This document shows positions 1 through 7,867 of a stretch of 64,000 bases of DNA, piece by piece. Under the pieces are notes generated by a model. That model did no database searches, was not told the DNA's origin, and saw only the letters and a list, made by a program, of their open reading frames with translations. Numbering within the stretch: position 1 is the stretch's first letter; every line of letters starts with the position of its first letter. Position numbers and translations under genes: made by a program. Origin of the DNA: LMUY01 sp964242925 (GTDB lineage Bacteria > Pseudomonadota > Alphaproteobacteria > Acetobacterales > Acetobacteraceae); NCBI GenBank assembly GCA_964242925.1, contig CAXTBW010000002.1, forward strand, positions 1 to 64,000, given 5' to 3'.

Positions 1-2
1 GG

Positions 3-518
3 CGTTTCGGCATCAACTATCCGGTGGCCCAGGACAACGCGATGGCCACCTGGCAGGCCTATGGCAACCGGTACTGGCCGGCTGAGTACCTTGTCGACCG
101 CGACGGGCAGGTCGTGCTGAAGCATTTCGGCGAGGGGCGTTGCGACGAGACCGAGAACGTCCTCCGCTCGCTGCTCGCCGTCGGTCCGGCGGTGCCGCGC
201 GACAATGGCGCCGACCTGTCCCGCGTCGGTTCGCCGGAGATGTATTTCGGCGCCGCCCGGGTCGAGATGCTTGCCAGCCCGCAGCAGCCCCGGCCGGGAG
301 AGCAGACTTACTCCTCGACTGGTTTGCTGCCTGCCAACCACTTCGCCCTGGTCGGCACGTGGAATCTGGCGCCGGAGAACGCGATCCTGGTTCACGACGG
401 CGGCGCGCAGGAAAGCCGGCTCTACACGCTTTATAACACCAGCGACTACGCCGCCCATGTTATGACGATCGCGGTTCCCAAGGCCGGCTTCGAAGCGTTC
501 ACGTTCACCTTTGGCTAG
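3..518 (+). CDS. DipZ-like thioredoxin-family protein, C-terminal part (5' end outside window)
   Basis: The reading frame is open to the left edge, so this is the tail of a longer protein; a GTG at 24 is internal. The visible part starts in the last third of a thioredoxin fold (motif NRYWPAEYLVDRDG, then HFGEG), which is typical of the periplasmic thioredoxin domain of DipZ/cytochrome c biogenesis proteins. A C-terminal module follows, with SPEMYFG, a GTW motif and the terminal AFTFTFG block known from DipZ. The catalytic CxxC and any membrane domain would lie upstream. From memory of the family, the module between GTW and the terminal block looks about 50 residues shorter than usual. A role in periplasmic thiol redox is inferred. 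Confidence 0.7.
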   Translation, partial: RFGINYPVAQDNAMATWQAYGNRYWPAEYLVDRDGQVVLKHFGEGRCDETENVLRSLLAVGPAVPRDNGADLSRVGSPEMYFGAARVEMLASPQQPRPGEQTYSSTGLLPANHFALVGTWNLAPENAILVHDGGAQESRLYTLYNTSDYAAHVMTIAVPKAGFEAFTFTFG

Positions 519-692
519 GCCGGCAGCGACCTCAGGCGTCGGCGAGACCGGCAGGGCGGCGGTCGCCTCGCTCACGCTAAACTCTATTGCGCAAGCACAC
601 CTGGTCGCCTTTGGCCGCAACCCTGCTGCGGTATTCTCGTATGTTGTTAGAGTGAGGGCAGGCGGCGGATGGGGCCCTCAATGGGATGAGCG

Positions 693-1157
693 ATGAACAA
701 CGATATGTCCGGACCGTCGGCTCTGCGCGGCGCTCACCCAATCCTGCGGTTGCTCACCGCTTTTCCAGTTGCCTGCTTCACCTGCGCCTTGTGCACGGAC
801 CTGGCCTATTCGCAGACCGCAAACATGATGTGGTCGGACTTTTCGGATTGGTTGCTGGCCGCTGGAATGGCCGGTGGCGTGTTGGCCGGCATCGCGGGGC
901 TGGTGATCTGGTTGGCTGGTCGCCATCGCCAAACTCCTCGCCGGGCTTGGATGACCGCGCTCGGCTGCGCTGTGACGCTCGCAGTCGCGTTCCTCAACAA
1001 CTTCGTGCACACCCGTGACGCTTGGACCTCGGTCATGCCCGAAGGCCTTGCACTTTCGGCGCTGACTGTTCTCGCCATGTTGGCCACGGCTTGGCTCGCT
1101 TCCGCGAGGGAGCCCCAACGGATTGCCGTCATATCAAAGTCCGGAGTTCGCTCATGA
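693..1157 (+). CDS. DUF2231-type membrane protein
   Basis: This 154-residue protein has about four hydrophobic segments. The N-terminal pattern AHPILRLLTAFPVACF followed by an Asp-containing second half of the first segment matches the DUF2231 family (small inner-membrane proteins of unknown function). Its stop overlaps the ATG of the next gene (ATGA at 1154-1157), so the two are probably translationally coupled. Coupling to a PQQ-type dehydrogenase suggests a role near periplasmic oxidation or electron transfer, but that is inference from context only. Confidence 0.7.
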   Translation: MNNDMSGPSALRGAHPILRLLTAFPVACFTCALCTDLAYSQTANMMWSDFSDWLLAAGMAGGVLAGIAGLVIWLAGRHRQTPRRAWMTALGCAVTLAVAFLNNFVHTRDAWTSVMPEGLALSALTVLAMLATAWLASAREPQRIAVISKSGVRS

Positions 1158-2506
1158 GCATCAATCAGCATAGGCGACCGAGGCGGCTAGCGGTCATGGG
1201 CGTTGCTGTCCTGGCCCTCGCCGGCGCTGCGCCCGACGATTTCGACATCAAGTCGCAGATTGGACCCAACCCGGTCCTGCCGGATCCGCAGCAGTATCTT
1301 GTCCCTCCGATGCACGTCGCAAAAGTGGTCGGCTGGAAGGCTGGCGAGACGCCGACAGCGCCGGACGGCATGAAGGTGACAGCCATAGCCACCGGCCTGG
1401 AGCACCCGCGCTCGATCTACACGTTGCCAAACGGCGACGTCCTAGTTGTCGAGTCGCAGGGTCCCAATCTCGAGCCGGTGAGCCGCCCGAAGAACCTCGT
1501 GATGCACTGGGTGGAGTCATTTGCAACGTCGGCCGGGGCGAGCAGGGCCAGCAACCGCATCACCTTGCTGCGCAGCACCCACGGCGACGGAAACTACGAT
1601 GTCCACGCCGTATTCATCGACCACCTATTCTCGCCGTTCGGGGTGTCCTTGGTCGGCGATGATCTGTATGTCGCCAACACCGACGCCATTCTCCGCTTCC
1701 ACTACACCACGGGCGCCACCAGCATCACCGAACCCGGCACGGCGCTGACGCGGTTGCCCGGCGGCCCGATCGACCATCACTGGACCAAGAGCCTGGTCGC
1801 CAGCGAAGACGGAACAAAGCTCTACGTCGGCGTTGGCTCCAACAGCAACATCACCGAGAACGGCATCGGCGCCGAACTCGACCGCGCGTCCGTGTGGGAA
1901 GTCGACCGCGCCACCGGCGCGCACCGCATCTTCGCCGATGGGCTGCGCAATCCGAATGGGCTGAGCTGGGAACCGCAAAGCCACGCTCTCTGGGCGGTCG
2001 TCAACGAGCGCGACGAGCTCGGCCCCAATCTCGTGCCCGACTACATGACGTCGGTGAAGGATGGCGGGTTCTATGGTTGGCCCTACAGCTATTACGGCCA
2101 GCACATCGATGCGCGCGTGCAGCCGCAGCGGCCCGACCTGGTCGCCAAGGCCATCATGCCCGATTACGCGCTAAGCTCGCACGTGGCTCCCCTGGGTCTC
2201 GTGTTCGACACCGGAAGTGCCCTGCCGTCGCGGTATGAGGGCGGCGCTTTCGTCGGTGAGCATGGCAGTTGGAACCGGCAGATCCTCAACGGCTACAAGG
2301 TCGTGTTCATCCCGTTCGCGAACGGCAAACCGAGCGGCATGGCCGAGGATTTCGTCACCGGGTTCTTAGACAAGGACGACAACGCCCGCGGCCGCCCCGT
2401 CGCCCTTGCGTTGGACAAGGCAGGCGCCTTGCTCGTCGCCGACGACGTTGGCAACACAGTCTGGCGCGTGGCGCCCGTCACCCAGAAACAAGCCGCGGCG
2501 AATTAG
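1154..2506 (+). CDS. PQQ-type sugar dehydrogenase, sorbosone dehydrogenase family (copy 1)
   Basis: The protein is 450 residues with an N-terminal basic stretch and hydrophobic signal segment (LAVMGVAVLALAGA), so export to the periplasm is expected. The body is the six-bladed propeller of the soluble glucose/sorbosone dehydrogenase family: HPRSIYTLPNGDVLVVES, NERDEL, GGFYGWPYSYYG near residue 305, HGSWNR and a terminal ADDVGNTVWRV. The start is the ATG at 1154 because it overlaps the upstream stop; a longer open frame from 1022 runs back into the DUF2231 gene. There is no heme-binding CxxCH, so electrons would need a separate acceptor, perhaps the cytochrome at 2527-3024. PQQ use is family knowledge supported by the nearby pqq operon; the substrate is unknown. 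Confidence 0.85.
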   Translation: MSINQHRRPRRLAVMGVAVLALAGAAPDDFDIKSQIGPNPVLPDPQQYLVPPMHVAKVVGWKAGETPTAPDGMKVTAIATGLEHPRSIYTLPNGDVLVVESQGPNLEPVSRPKNLVMHWVESFATSAGASRASNRITLLRSTHGDGNYDVHAVFIDHLFSPFGVSLVGDDLYVANTDAILRFHYTTGATSITEPGTALTRLPGGPIDHHWTKSLVASEDGTKLYVGVGSNSNITENGIGAELDRASVWEVDRATGAHRIFADGLRNPNGLSWEPQSHALWAVVNERDELGPNLVPDYMTSVKDGGFYGWPYSYYGQHIDARVQPQRPDLVAKAIMPDYALSSHVAPLGLVFDTGSALPSRYEGGAFVGEHGSWNRQILNGYKVVFIPFANGKPSGMAEDFVTGFLDKDDNARGRPVALALDKAGALLVADDVGNTVWRVAPVTQKQAAAN

Positions 2507-2526
2507 CATCACCTGACTCGGCCAAC

Positions 2527-3024
2527 CTACCGAGGCGCAGCCGGCTCGGCTTGGACGTCAAGAATGTAGCGGGCGATCGCACGCATGTCGGCTGGCGAAA
2601 GCTTGTCGTATTGCGTGCGCCACGGCATGGCGGAGGAGAGGATGCGGCCGCCCGGAACCTCGCCGTGGGCCAACACCGCCACCAGCTGGTCCTCGGTCCA
2701 ACCCCCGATGCCGGAGCGCGCATCGGGCGTGATGTTGGGAGGGTAGATCCCGGCCCCGCCCGTCGCGCGAATAGGATGATCGCCGCCAGAAAGCAGTTGG
2801 CCCTCGAGCACGTTGCCTGCTTCGTCGTGCGGAGAGTGACAACCAACGCAGCCGGTGACATAGGCGAGGTAGGCGCCACGGTTAGGCGGCTCCTGCGCAC
2901 GGGTCTGCACGGTCACGAGCGCTAGCGCACAGATCATGACGACGCCGGAAGGCCATGACACGGCGGCACGGCGCCAGTCGAGCGGTGATCGTAGCGTCAT
3001 GGTCGCCTTCCAAACGGCTCGCAT
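2527..3024 (-). CDS. Secreted c-type cytochrome
   Basis: This is a 165-residue protein with an N-terminal signal segment (VVMICALALVTVQTRAQ) and one heme c site, CVGCH, at residues 59-63. A likely axial Met lies in SSAMPW, and the terminal helix MRAIARYILDV is typical of class I cytochromes attached to dehydrogenases. An alternative start at Met9 (position 3000) would give a tidier signal peptide. It lies convergent to dehydrogenase copy 1 and divergent from copy 2. The arrangement suggests it is the periplasmic electron acceptor for one or both; that is inferred. Confidence 0.88.
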   Translation of the reverse strand: MRAVWKATMTLRSPLDWRRAAVSWPSGVVMICALALVTVQTRAQEPPNRGAYLAYVTGCVGCHSPHDEAGNVLEGQLLSGGDHPIRATGGAGIYPPNITPDARSGIGGWTEDQLVAVLAHGEVPGGRILSSAMPWRTQYDKLSPADMRAIARYILDVQAEPAAPR

Positions 3025-3134
3025 GCGTAGACGCTATATCGCCGCGGACCTGGCGGACAATACGAATGCAGGGTCCAGTTGTTCCGTGGCCGCTAAACGT
3101 CGGCTAGTGTTCGACCAACAGCAGGATTTCACCA

Positions 3135-4448
3135 GTGGACATGTCAAGCGTATTTGCGCGAGTGGTCGCAATGGTTGGCGGCGGCGCCGTGATGGTCCGC
3201 CGCGTGACGGAAGGTTCGCACCAACCCGCCTGGGGAACGGCCCCGGCGATCCCGCCGGCCAAACCGCAGGGCAGCATTCCCACGCTCAAGATGCCCACGG
3301 CTCAAGGATGGACCGGCGACCAAACGCCGATCCCGGCGCCTGGGCTAAAGGTCAACGCGTTCGCCCGCGGCCTGGACCATCCGCGTTGGATCCATGTCCT
3401 GCCGAATGGCGACGTGTTGGTCGCCGAGGCCACGAACGCCGACCGGGCGGCGCGCAACGTGTTCGACTACGCGATGGTCAGCACCATGAAACGCGCGGCG
3501 GCCATGGGGGTCAGCGCGAACCGCATAACCCTGCTTCGCGACAGGGACGGCGATGGCGTGGCCGAGAGCCAGACGGTGTTCATGACAGGACTCAACCAGC
3601 CCTTCGGCATGGCGCTGCTGGGCGAAAAATTCTATGTCGGAAACACCGATGGCATCAGCGTGTTCCCGTATGTGGACGGCGCCGACGAGATCACCGCCCC
3701 CGGCAAGAAACTGACCGAGTTCAAGCCTGGCGGCCACTGGACGCGCAGCTTGCTGCCTAGCCCGGACGGCCGCCAATTGTTTGCCGGCGTCGGCTCGCTG
3801 ACCAACATCGCCGACGACGGAATGAAGGTGGAGGAGGGCCGGGCCGCCATCCATGTGCTGGACCTGGAGTCAGGGCACGACCGGATCTTCGCCGCGGGCT
3901 TGCGCAACGCCGTCGGCATGGCGTGGGAGCCGACGACGGGCGTGCTATGGACCGTCGTCAATGAACGCGACGGCTTGGGCGACGAGACGCCGCCGGACTA
4001 CCTGACTTCGGTGCGCGACGGCGGCTTCTACGGATGGCCTTACTGCTATTGGGGGCAAACGGTCGATGATCGTGTGCCGCAGGATACCGTAGCCGTCGCA
4101 TCCGCCGTCACGCCGGATTACGCCTTGGGCGGGCACACCGCTTCGCTCGGCCTATGCTGGGTGCCAGCGGGCACGCTGCCGGGTTTTTCCGAGGGCATGG
4201 CCATCGGACAGCACGGTTCGTGGAACCGCAGCAAGTTGAGCGGCTACAAGCTCGTCTTCATCCCATTCGAGAACGGTCGGCCTTCTGGCGCGCCGCGCGA
4301 CATCCTGTCGGGCTTCCTGGCAGCGGACGAAAAGGTGTCATACGGACGTCCAGTTGGCGTGACGCTCGGCGCGGACGGCCGTTCCCTGCTGATGGCCGAT
4401 GACGTTGGGAACGTGATCTGGCGCGTCACAGGTGACCGGGCGGGCTGA
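3135..4448 (+). CDS. PQQ-type sugar dehydrogenase, sorbosone dehydrogenase family (copy 2)
   Basis: The 437-residue paralogue of the protein at 1154-2506 shares HPRWIHVLPNGDVLVAEA, NERDGLGDE, GGFYGWPYCYWGQ, HGSWNRSKLSGYKLVFIPF and ADDVGNVIWRV. The start is GTG at 3135, with an ATG two codons later; the N-terminus is hydrophobic (FARVVAMVGGGAVMV) and could be a weak signal peptide. Its stop directly abuts the convergent stop of pqqE with no spacer. Both propellers sit beside a full PQQ biosynthesis operon, which supports PQQ as cofactor. The two copies differ in their N-terminal third, so they may serve different substrates. Confidence 0.85.
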   Translation: MDMSSVFARVVAMVGGGAVMVRRVTEGSHQPAWGTAPAIPPAKPQGSIPTLKMPTAQGWTGDQTPIPAPGLKVNAFARGLDHPRWIHVLPNGDVLVAEATNADRAARNVFDYAMVSTMKRAAAMGVSANRITLLRDRDGDGVAESQTVFMTGLNQPFGMALLGEKFYVGNTDGISVFPYVDGADEITAPGKKLTEFKPGGHWTRSLLPSPDGRQLFAGVGSLTNIADDGMKVEEGRAAIHVLDLESGHDRIFAAGLRNAVGMAWEPTTGVLWTVVNERDGLGDETPPDYLTSVRDGGFYGWPYCYWGQTVDDRVPQDTVAVASAVTPDYALGGHTASLGLCWVPAGTLPGFSEGMAIGQHGSWNRSKLSGYKLVFIPFENGRPSGAPRDILSGFLAADEKVSYGRPVGVTLGADGRSLLMADDVGNVIWRVTGDRAG

Positions 4449-5531
4449 CTATCGAGGCCGCGCCCCGATCCGACGGTAGGTGAGCTCATCGGATCGGGGG
4501 GCTGCCATCGCGGCCGCCATCAGCGCGTGCTCCGGCGACAGGGCGCAAGCGGGGTCAGTGGCGGCGGCGTCTCCTGTGAGCGCAAAGGCTTGGCATCGGC
4601 AACCGCCCCAGTCGATCTCCCTGCGGTCGCAACTGCGACAGGGTTCCGCCATCCAGCTAGTGCCGCGATAGCGCTCGAATGCCGGGTCGGTCTGCCAAAT
4701 TTCGGCCAGTGACGCCTCGCGCACGGAGGGGAAGGTCAGATGGGTGAGTGTTTCGGCAGCGTGGCAGGGCAGCACCCGGCCGGCCGGCGTCACATTCAGG
4801 AACTGCCTACCCCAGCCGCCCATGCAGGATTTTGGGCGGGCCGCGTAGTAGTCCGGCGTCACATAGTCGATCACCAGCGCGCCATGGAGCCTCTGGCGGG
4901 CGCTCGCGACAACGGCATCCGCAAGATCGATCTGCTCCGGCGTGGGAAGCAGCGCATCCCGGTTGAGCAGGCCCCAGCCATAATACTGCACGTGGGCGAT
5001 CTCGATGCGCCCGGCCCCAATCGCCTCGCCCAGGGCGATCATGTCGGGCAAGCGGGCGAGGTTTTGACGATGCACCACGAAGTTCGCCGTCAGCGGAAAC
5101 CCCGCCTCCCGGATCAGTCGCGCCGCCACCAGCTTACGCGCATGGCCTCCGGGCAGCCCGCCGATGCGGTCGCCGCCTTCACTTTCCGCATCCTGGAAAC
5201 TTAGCTGCACGTGGTCCAACCCGGCTGCTTGCAGCGCGGCGAGCGATCCGGCGGTCAGCGTGACGCCGGAGGTGATGAGATTGCTGTAAAGCTGCAGACC
5301 GCGCGCGTGCGCAACCAGGTCCAACAGGTCGCGTCGGACGGTTGGTTCGCCGCCGGAGAAATGCACCTGCAGCACGCCAAGCGCGGCGGCCTCGGCCAGC
5401 ACGCGTCGCCAAGTGGCTGTGTCCAGTTCGGCCGAGGCGCGTTCCATCTCGAGCGGGTTGGCGCAGTACGGGCATTGCAGCGGGCAACGATGGGTGAGCT
5501 CGGCCAGCATGCCTAGCGGCGCCGGCGTCAT
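4449..5531 (-). CDS. pqqE: PqqA peptide cyclase (radical SAM/SPASM)
   Basis: PqqE forms the Glu-Tyr carbon-carbon crosslink in the PqqA precursor peptide. The protein (360 residues) has the radical-SAM cluster motif at Cys16, Cys20 and Cys23 (HRCPLQCPYC), the HFSGGEPTVR loop, and a C-terminal SPASM region with Cys residues in SCMGGWGRQ, LPCHA, CRSCDRR and GGCRCQ. The ATG at 5531 overlaps the pqqD stop (ATGA), so it is coupled to pqqD, its peptide chaperone. It is the last gene of pqqABCDE. Confidence 0.97.
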   Translation of the reverse strand: MTPAPLGMLAELTHRCPLQCPYCANPLEMERASAELDTATWRRVLAEAAALGVLQVHFSGGEPTVRRDLLDLVAHARGLQLYSNLITSGVTLTAGSLAALQAAGLDHVQLSFQDAESEGGDRIGGLPGGHARKLVAARLIREAGFPLTANFVVHRQNLARLPDMIALGEAIGAGRIEIAHVQYYGWGLLNRDALLPTPEQIDLADAVVASARQRLHGALVIDYVTPDYYAARPKSCMGGWGRQFLNVTPAGRVLPCHAAETLTHLTFPSVREASLAEIWQTDPAFERYRGTSWMAEPCRSCDRREIDWGGCRCQAFALTGDAAATDPACALSPEHALMAAAMAAPRSDELTYRRIGARPR

Positions 5532-5797
5532 AGCCGGATCGCGCCCTTCACCTTCAACTCCTGCAACATCGCGCTCACGTCGTCGGCGATCAACTCGCGT
5601 GGCGCATCATAGCGCTTGGCCAAATCGTCCACGATGTCGCTGACCGATCGCGCGCCATCCACGAGTTGGAGCACGGCGACGGCATGCTCATCCGGCACGA
5701 ACAGCCGCTCCGGCGCCAGCACGACCCATCCGCCACGGACCTTGTCCTCCCGCAGGCGCACGCCAGGCGCATAGGCCGGCACAGCATCCGATGTCAC
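5528..5797 (-). CDS. pqqD: PqqA-binding chaperone
   Basis: PqqD is a small winged-helix (RRE-fold) protein that presents PqqA to PqqE. The 89-residue protein has the family pattern GVRLREDKVRGGWVVLAPER, then LVDGARSVSDIVDDLAKRY. The start is a GTG at 5797 that overlaps the pqqC stop (GTGA), and its own stop overlaps pqqE. The open frame continues far upstream (to 6400), but that extension is antisense overlap within pqqC and is not used. Confidence 0.95.
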   Translation of the reverse strand: MTSDAVPAYAPGVRLREDKVRGGWVVLAPERLFVPDEHAVAVLQLVDGARSVSDIVDDLAKRYDAPRELIADDVSAMLQELKVKGAIRL

Positions 5798-6522
5798 CGC
5801 ATATCGTCCGGCACGAAGGCGCCGGGTGGGATGAACCCGGGCGCCACGTAAGCGAAATGCAGCGCGTCCAGTTGCGACCAAAGCACGCCGCACTTGAAGC
5901 GCAATGCGGCCAGAACCTGTTTCTGCTGCTCCGGCGTGCGCGCGTGGTCCTTCACGTAGGACAGTGCGAACGTCACGTCCTGCGGCGCCTGCGTCAGGCG
6001 CGGGGTGAAATATGCCAGGGTTTCCCGCGTGACGAAGTCGTAGTGCGCCAGCATGCCGGAGACCCGTTCGGCGATGATTGTAGGCGAGAACATCTCCGTC
6101 AAAGACGACGCCACCGCCTCCAACACCGAACGGTCGCGCACGAAATGCACGTAGGCATCGACGGCGAAGCGCGTGCCCGGCAGCAGCCCCTCGGTCGACT
6201 CGACGTAGTCGGGATCGAGCCCGACCCCCTTCGCGAGCAGCAACCAGCGGGCGATTCCCCCTTCGCCGGGCGCGTTGCCATCGTGGTCCACCAGGCGGGA
6301 CCGCCACTCGCGCCGCAGGTCCGACGTCGGCAGTCGCGCCACTAGGCTGGCGTCCTTCGCCGGGATCCGGCTCTGGTAGTAGTAGCGGTTGAGCGCCCAC
6401 GCCTGCACCTGACCACGCGTGAGCTTGCCATCGTGCAGCAGGCGATGAAACGGGTGCAGGTTGTGGTAGCGCTCGGCCCCGATCGCGTGAAGCGCGTCTT
6501 CCAGGCCTTGCGGGGACAGCAT
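5794..6522 (-). CDS. pqqC: Pyrroloquinoline-quinone synthase
   Basis: PqqC is the cofactorless oxidase that makes the final ring closure and eight-electron oxidation to PQQ. The 242-residue protein carries the family blocks RYHNLHPFHRLLHDGKL, NRYYYQSRIPAKDA, LVDHDG and TEMFSPTIIAERVSGML. The ATG at 6522 is preferred over the upstream Met at 6567, because the upstream 15 residues lie inside pqqB and family members start with a short segment before the first helix. It starts five bases after the pqqB stop and overlaps the GTG of pqqD. Confidence 0.97.
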   Translation of the reverse strand: MLSPQGLEDALHAIGAERYHNLHPFHRLLHDGKLTRGQVQAWALNRYYYQSRIPAKDASLVARLPTSDLRREWRSRLVDHDGNAPGEGGIARWLLLAKGVGLDPDYVESTEGLLPGTRFAVDAYVHFVRDRSVLEAVASSLTEMFSPTIIAERVSGMLAHYDFVTRETLAYFTPRLTQAPQDVTFALSYVKDHARTPEQQKQVLAALRFKCGVLWSQLDALHFAYVAPGFIPPGAFVPDDMR

Positions 6523-6527
6523 CGCGA

Positions 6528-7418
6528 TCAGAACTCCACCCGCATGCCGTCGAAAGCCACCTGCCAACCGGCGCGCTCCACCTCAGCGCGCTCGGGGGTG
6601 TCGTCCAACAGGACGGGATTGGAGTTGTTGATGTGCAGCAGGATCTTGCGCCGCACCGCCAGGTCGGCGAGCGCCTGGATCGTTCCTCCGTCGCCAGACA
6701 CGCTCATGTGCCCCATTCGGCGGCCGGACTTAGGACCTAAACCTGCTCGGATCATCTCGTCATCGCTCCACAGTGTTCCGTCGAACATGACCGTGTCCGC
6801 GCCCCGAAGCCGTTCGGTAAGCTGCGGCGTCATGGCGGCGCAAGCAGGGATGTAGAACAGGCTGCGTCCGTCCTGCGATATGGTGGCGCCGACGGTATCC
6901 CCGTCGGTATTCTCCGCGCTGTCCTCAAGATAAAGCGCGACCTTTCCGCTCACGGAGAAGAGTTGCAGCGCGATGCCGCCGGGCAGGGCGATTTGCTCCT
7001 CCAACGCCACCACGCGGCGCACGACGGTGTCGCGCGCGAGAACGTTGAATATGGGGTTGCTGTCCAGGACTGCGTGTATCTGCGCGGTAGCGAGAATCGT
7101 GAACGGTTGCCGCTCGCGAAGGGTGAGGAGGCCGGCAATCGCATCGACCTCGCCGGACAGCAGAACCACGGCTGCGATCGGCGATGACCGCAAGCCGGTA
7201 ACTGGATGCAGTTCTCCCGTCGCGGCAATTTGCTGTCGCAGATCCGGCGAAGCGTTCAACAGGGTCCATGACGCGCCATCGCCGGACACGGCGACGCCAG
7301 CCTGGGTTCTCGCTTGGGCGACCGGGTCACCTGCTCGCGACCGGCGGCATCCGTCTGCATTGGAGTTCCACTGCGGGAATCCACCGCCTGCCGCAGCGCC
7401 AAGAACAATCGCGCGCAT
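6528..7418 (-). CDS. pqqB: PQQ biosynthesis metallo-hydrolase-like protein
   Basis: PqqB has a metallo-beta-lactamase fold and is thought to hydroxylate the crosslinked Glu-Tyr intermediate. The 296-residue protein begins with the invariant block LGAAAGGGFPQWNSNADGC and shows LNASPDLRQQI, LLSGEVDAIAGLLTLRE and HMSVSGDGG. It is separated from pqqA by a 58-base spacer with a strong hairpin and is nearly contiguous with pqqC downstream. Confidence 0.97.
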   Translation of the reverse strand: MRAIVLGAAAGGGFPQWNSNADGCRRSRAGDPVAQARTQAGVAVSGDGASWTLLNASPDLRQQIAATGELHPVTGLRSSPIAAVVLLSGEVDAIAGLLTLRERQPFTILATAQIHAVLDSNPIFNVLARDTVVRRVVALEEQIALPGGIALQLFSVSGKVALYLEDSAENTDGDTVGATISQDGRSLFYIPACAAMTPQLTERLRGADTVMFDGTLWSDDEMIRAGLGPKSGRRMGHMSVSGDGGTIQALADLAVRRKILLHINNSNPVLLDDTPERAEVERAGWQVAFDGMRVEF

Positions 7419-7443
7419 GACGGCTCACTCTATCGAGTCGGGT

Positions 7444-7470
7444 GCGCGGCCAACCGATGATCGGCCGCGC
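7444..7470 (-). terminator. Hairpin between pqqA and pqqB (possible attenuator or mRNA stabiliser)
   Basis: A perfect 8-base-pair stem, GCGCGGCC at 7444-7451 paired with GGCCGCGC at 7463-7470, encloses an 11-base loop a few bases after the pqqA stop. No U-run follows, so it is not a classical terminator. Such a structure would allow higher expression of the pqqA peptide gene than of the downstream enzymes, as known for other pqq operons; here that is inferred. Confidence 0.55.
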
Positions 7471-7476
7471 GACCGA

Positions 7477-7557
7477 TTACTTGCGTTCAGCGCACGCGTA
7501 GCTGTTGATCTCGGCGCCGAGAGCAATTTCGACGATCTTCGGGGTTTTCCAAGCCAT
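7477..7557 (-). CDS. pqqA: PQQ precursor peptide
   Basis: This 26-codon gene encodes the ribosomally made precursor of PQQ. The peptide starts MAWKTPKIVEIALGAE and continues INSYACAERK. The Glu and Tyr that become PQQ are in the EINSY motif, with the required spacing E-x-x-x-Y. A good ribosome binding site, AGGAG, lies seven bases upstream of the ATG at 7557. It is the first gene of pqqABCDE and resembles the PqqA of acetic acid bacteria. Confidence 0.97.
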   Translation of the reverse strand: MAWKTPKIVEIALGAEINSYACAERK

Positions 7558-7867
7558 GATGAACTCCTGATCCACATGTCAGCAATCCAGAGAGTCGGGC
7601 GAGCACCAGCCCAAGTCAAGCACCGTCAGCCCCGCAAACCCGGCGCTCGAAAGGCCGTCACGGGGCCAAGCTGTTCCGCAGGGCCGGCCGCCGATCCGAG
7701 TTGACCAAGGCCCAGGTCGCTGTTCCCGATCGAGGCTTGGGCCGTTCCGACGCGGGCAGAACGGGTTCGTCGAAGGCATGGCCGTGTCCGCCGTGTCGGA
7801 GACCTCTGCATTACGTTGTGTTAGCGGATTTGCCTTAGGTTGCGTCACGCGTCAGGATGCTTGCCGA
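7558..7867. other. Intergenic region upstream of pqqA and of the integrase-like gene
   Basis: About 310 bases lie between the divergent pqqA start and the preferred start of the integrase-like gene. It must hold the pqq operon promoter, but I see no clear -35/-10 pair, operator or terminator. An ATG at 7778 is in frame with the integrase-like gene and could extend that gene leftwards. Confidence 0.5.
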
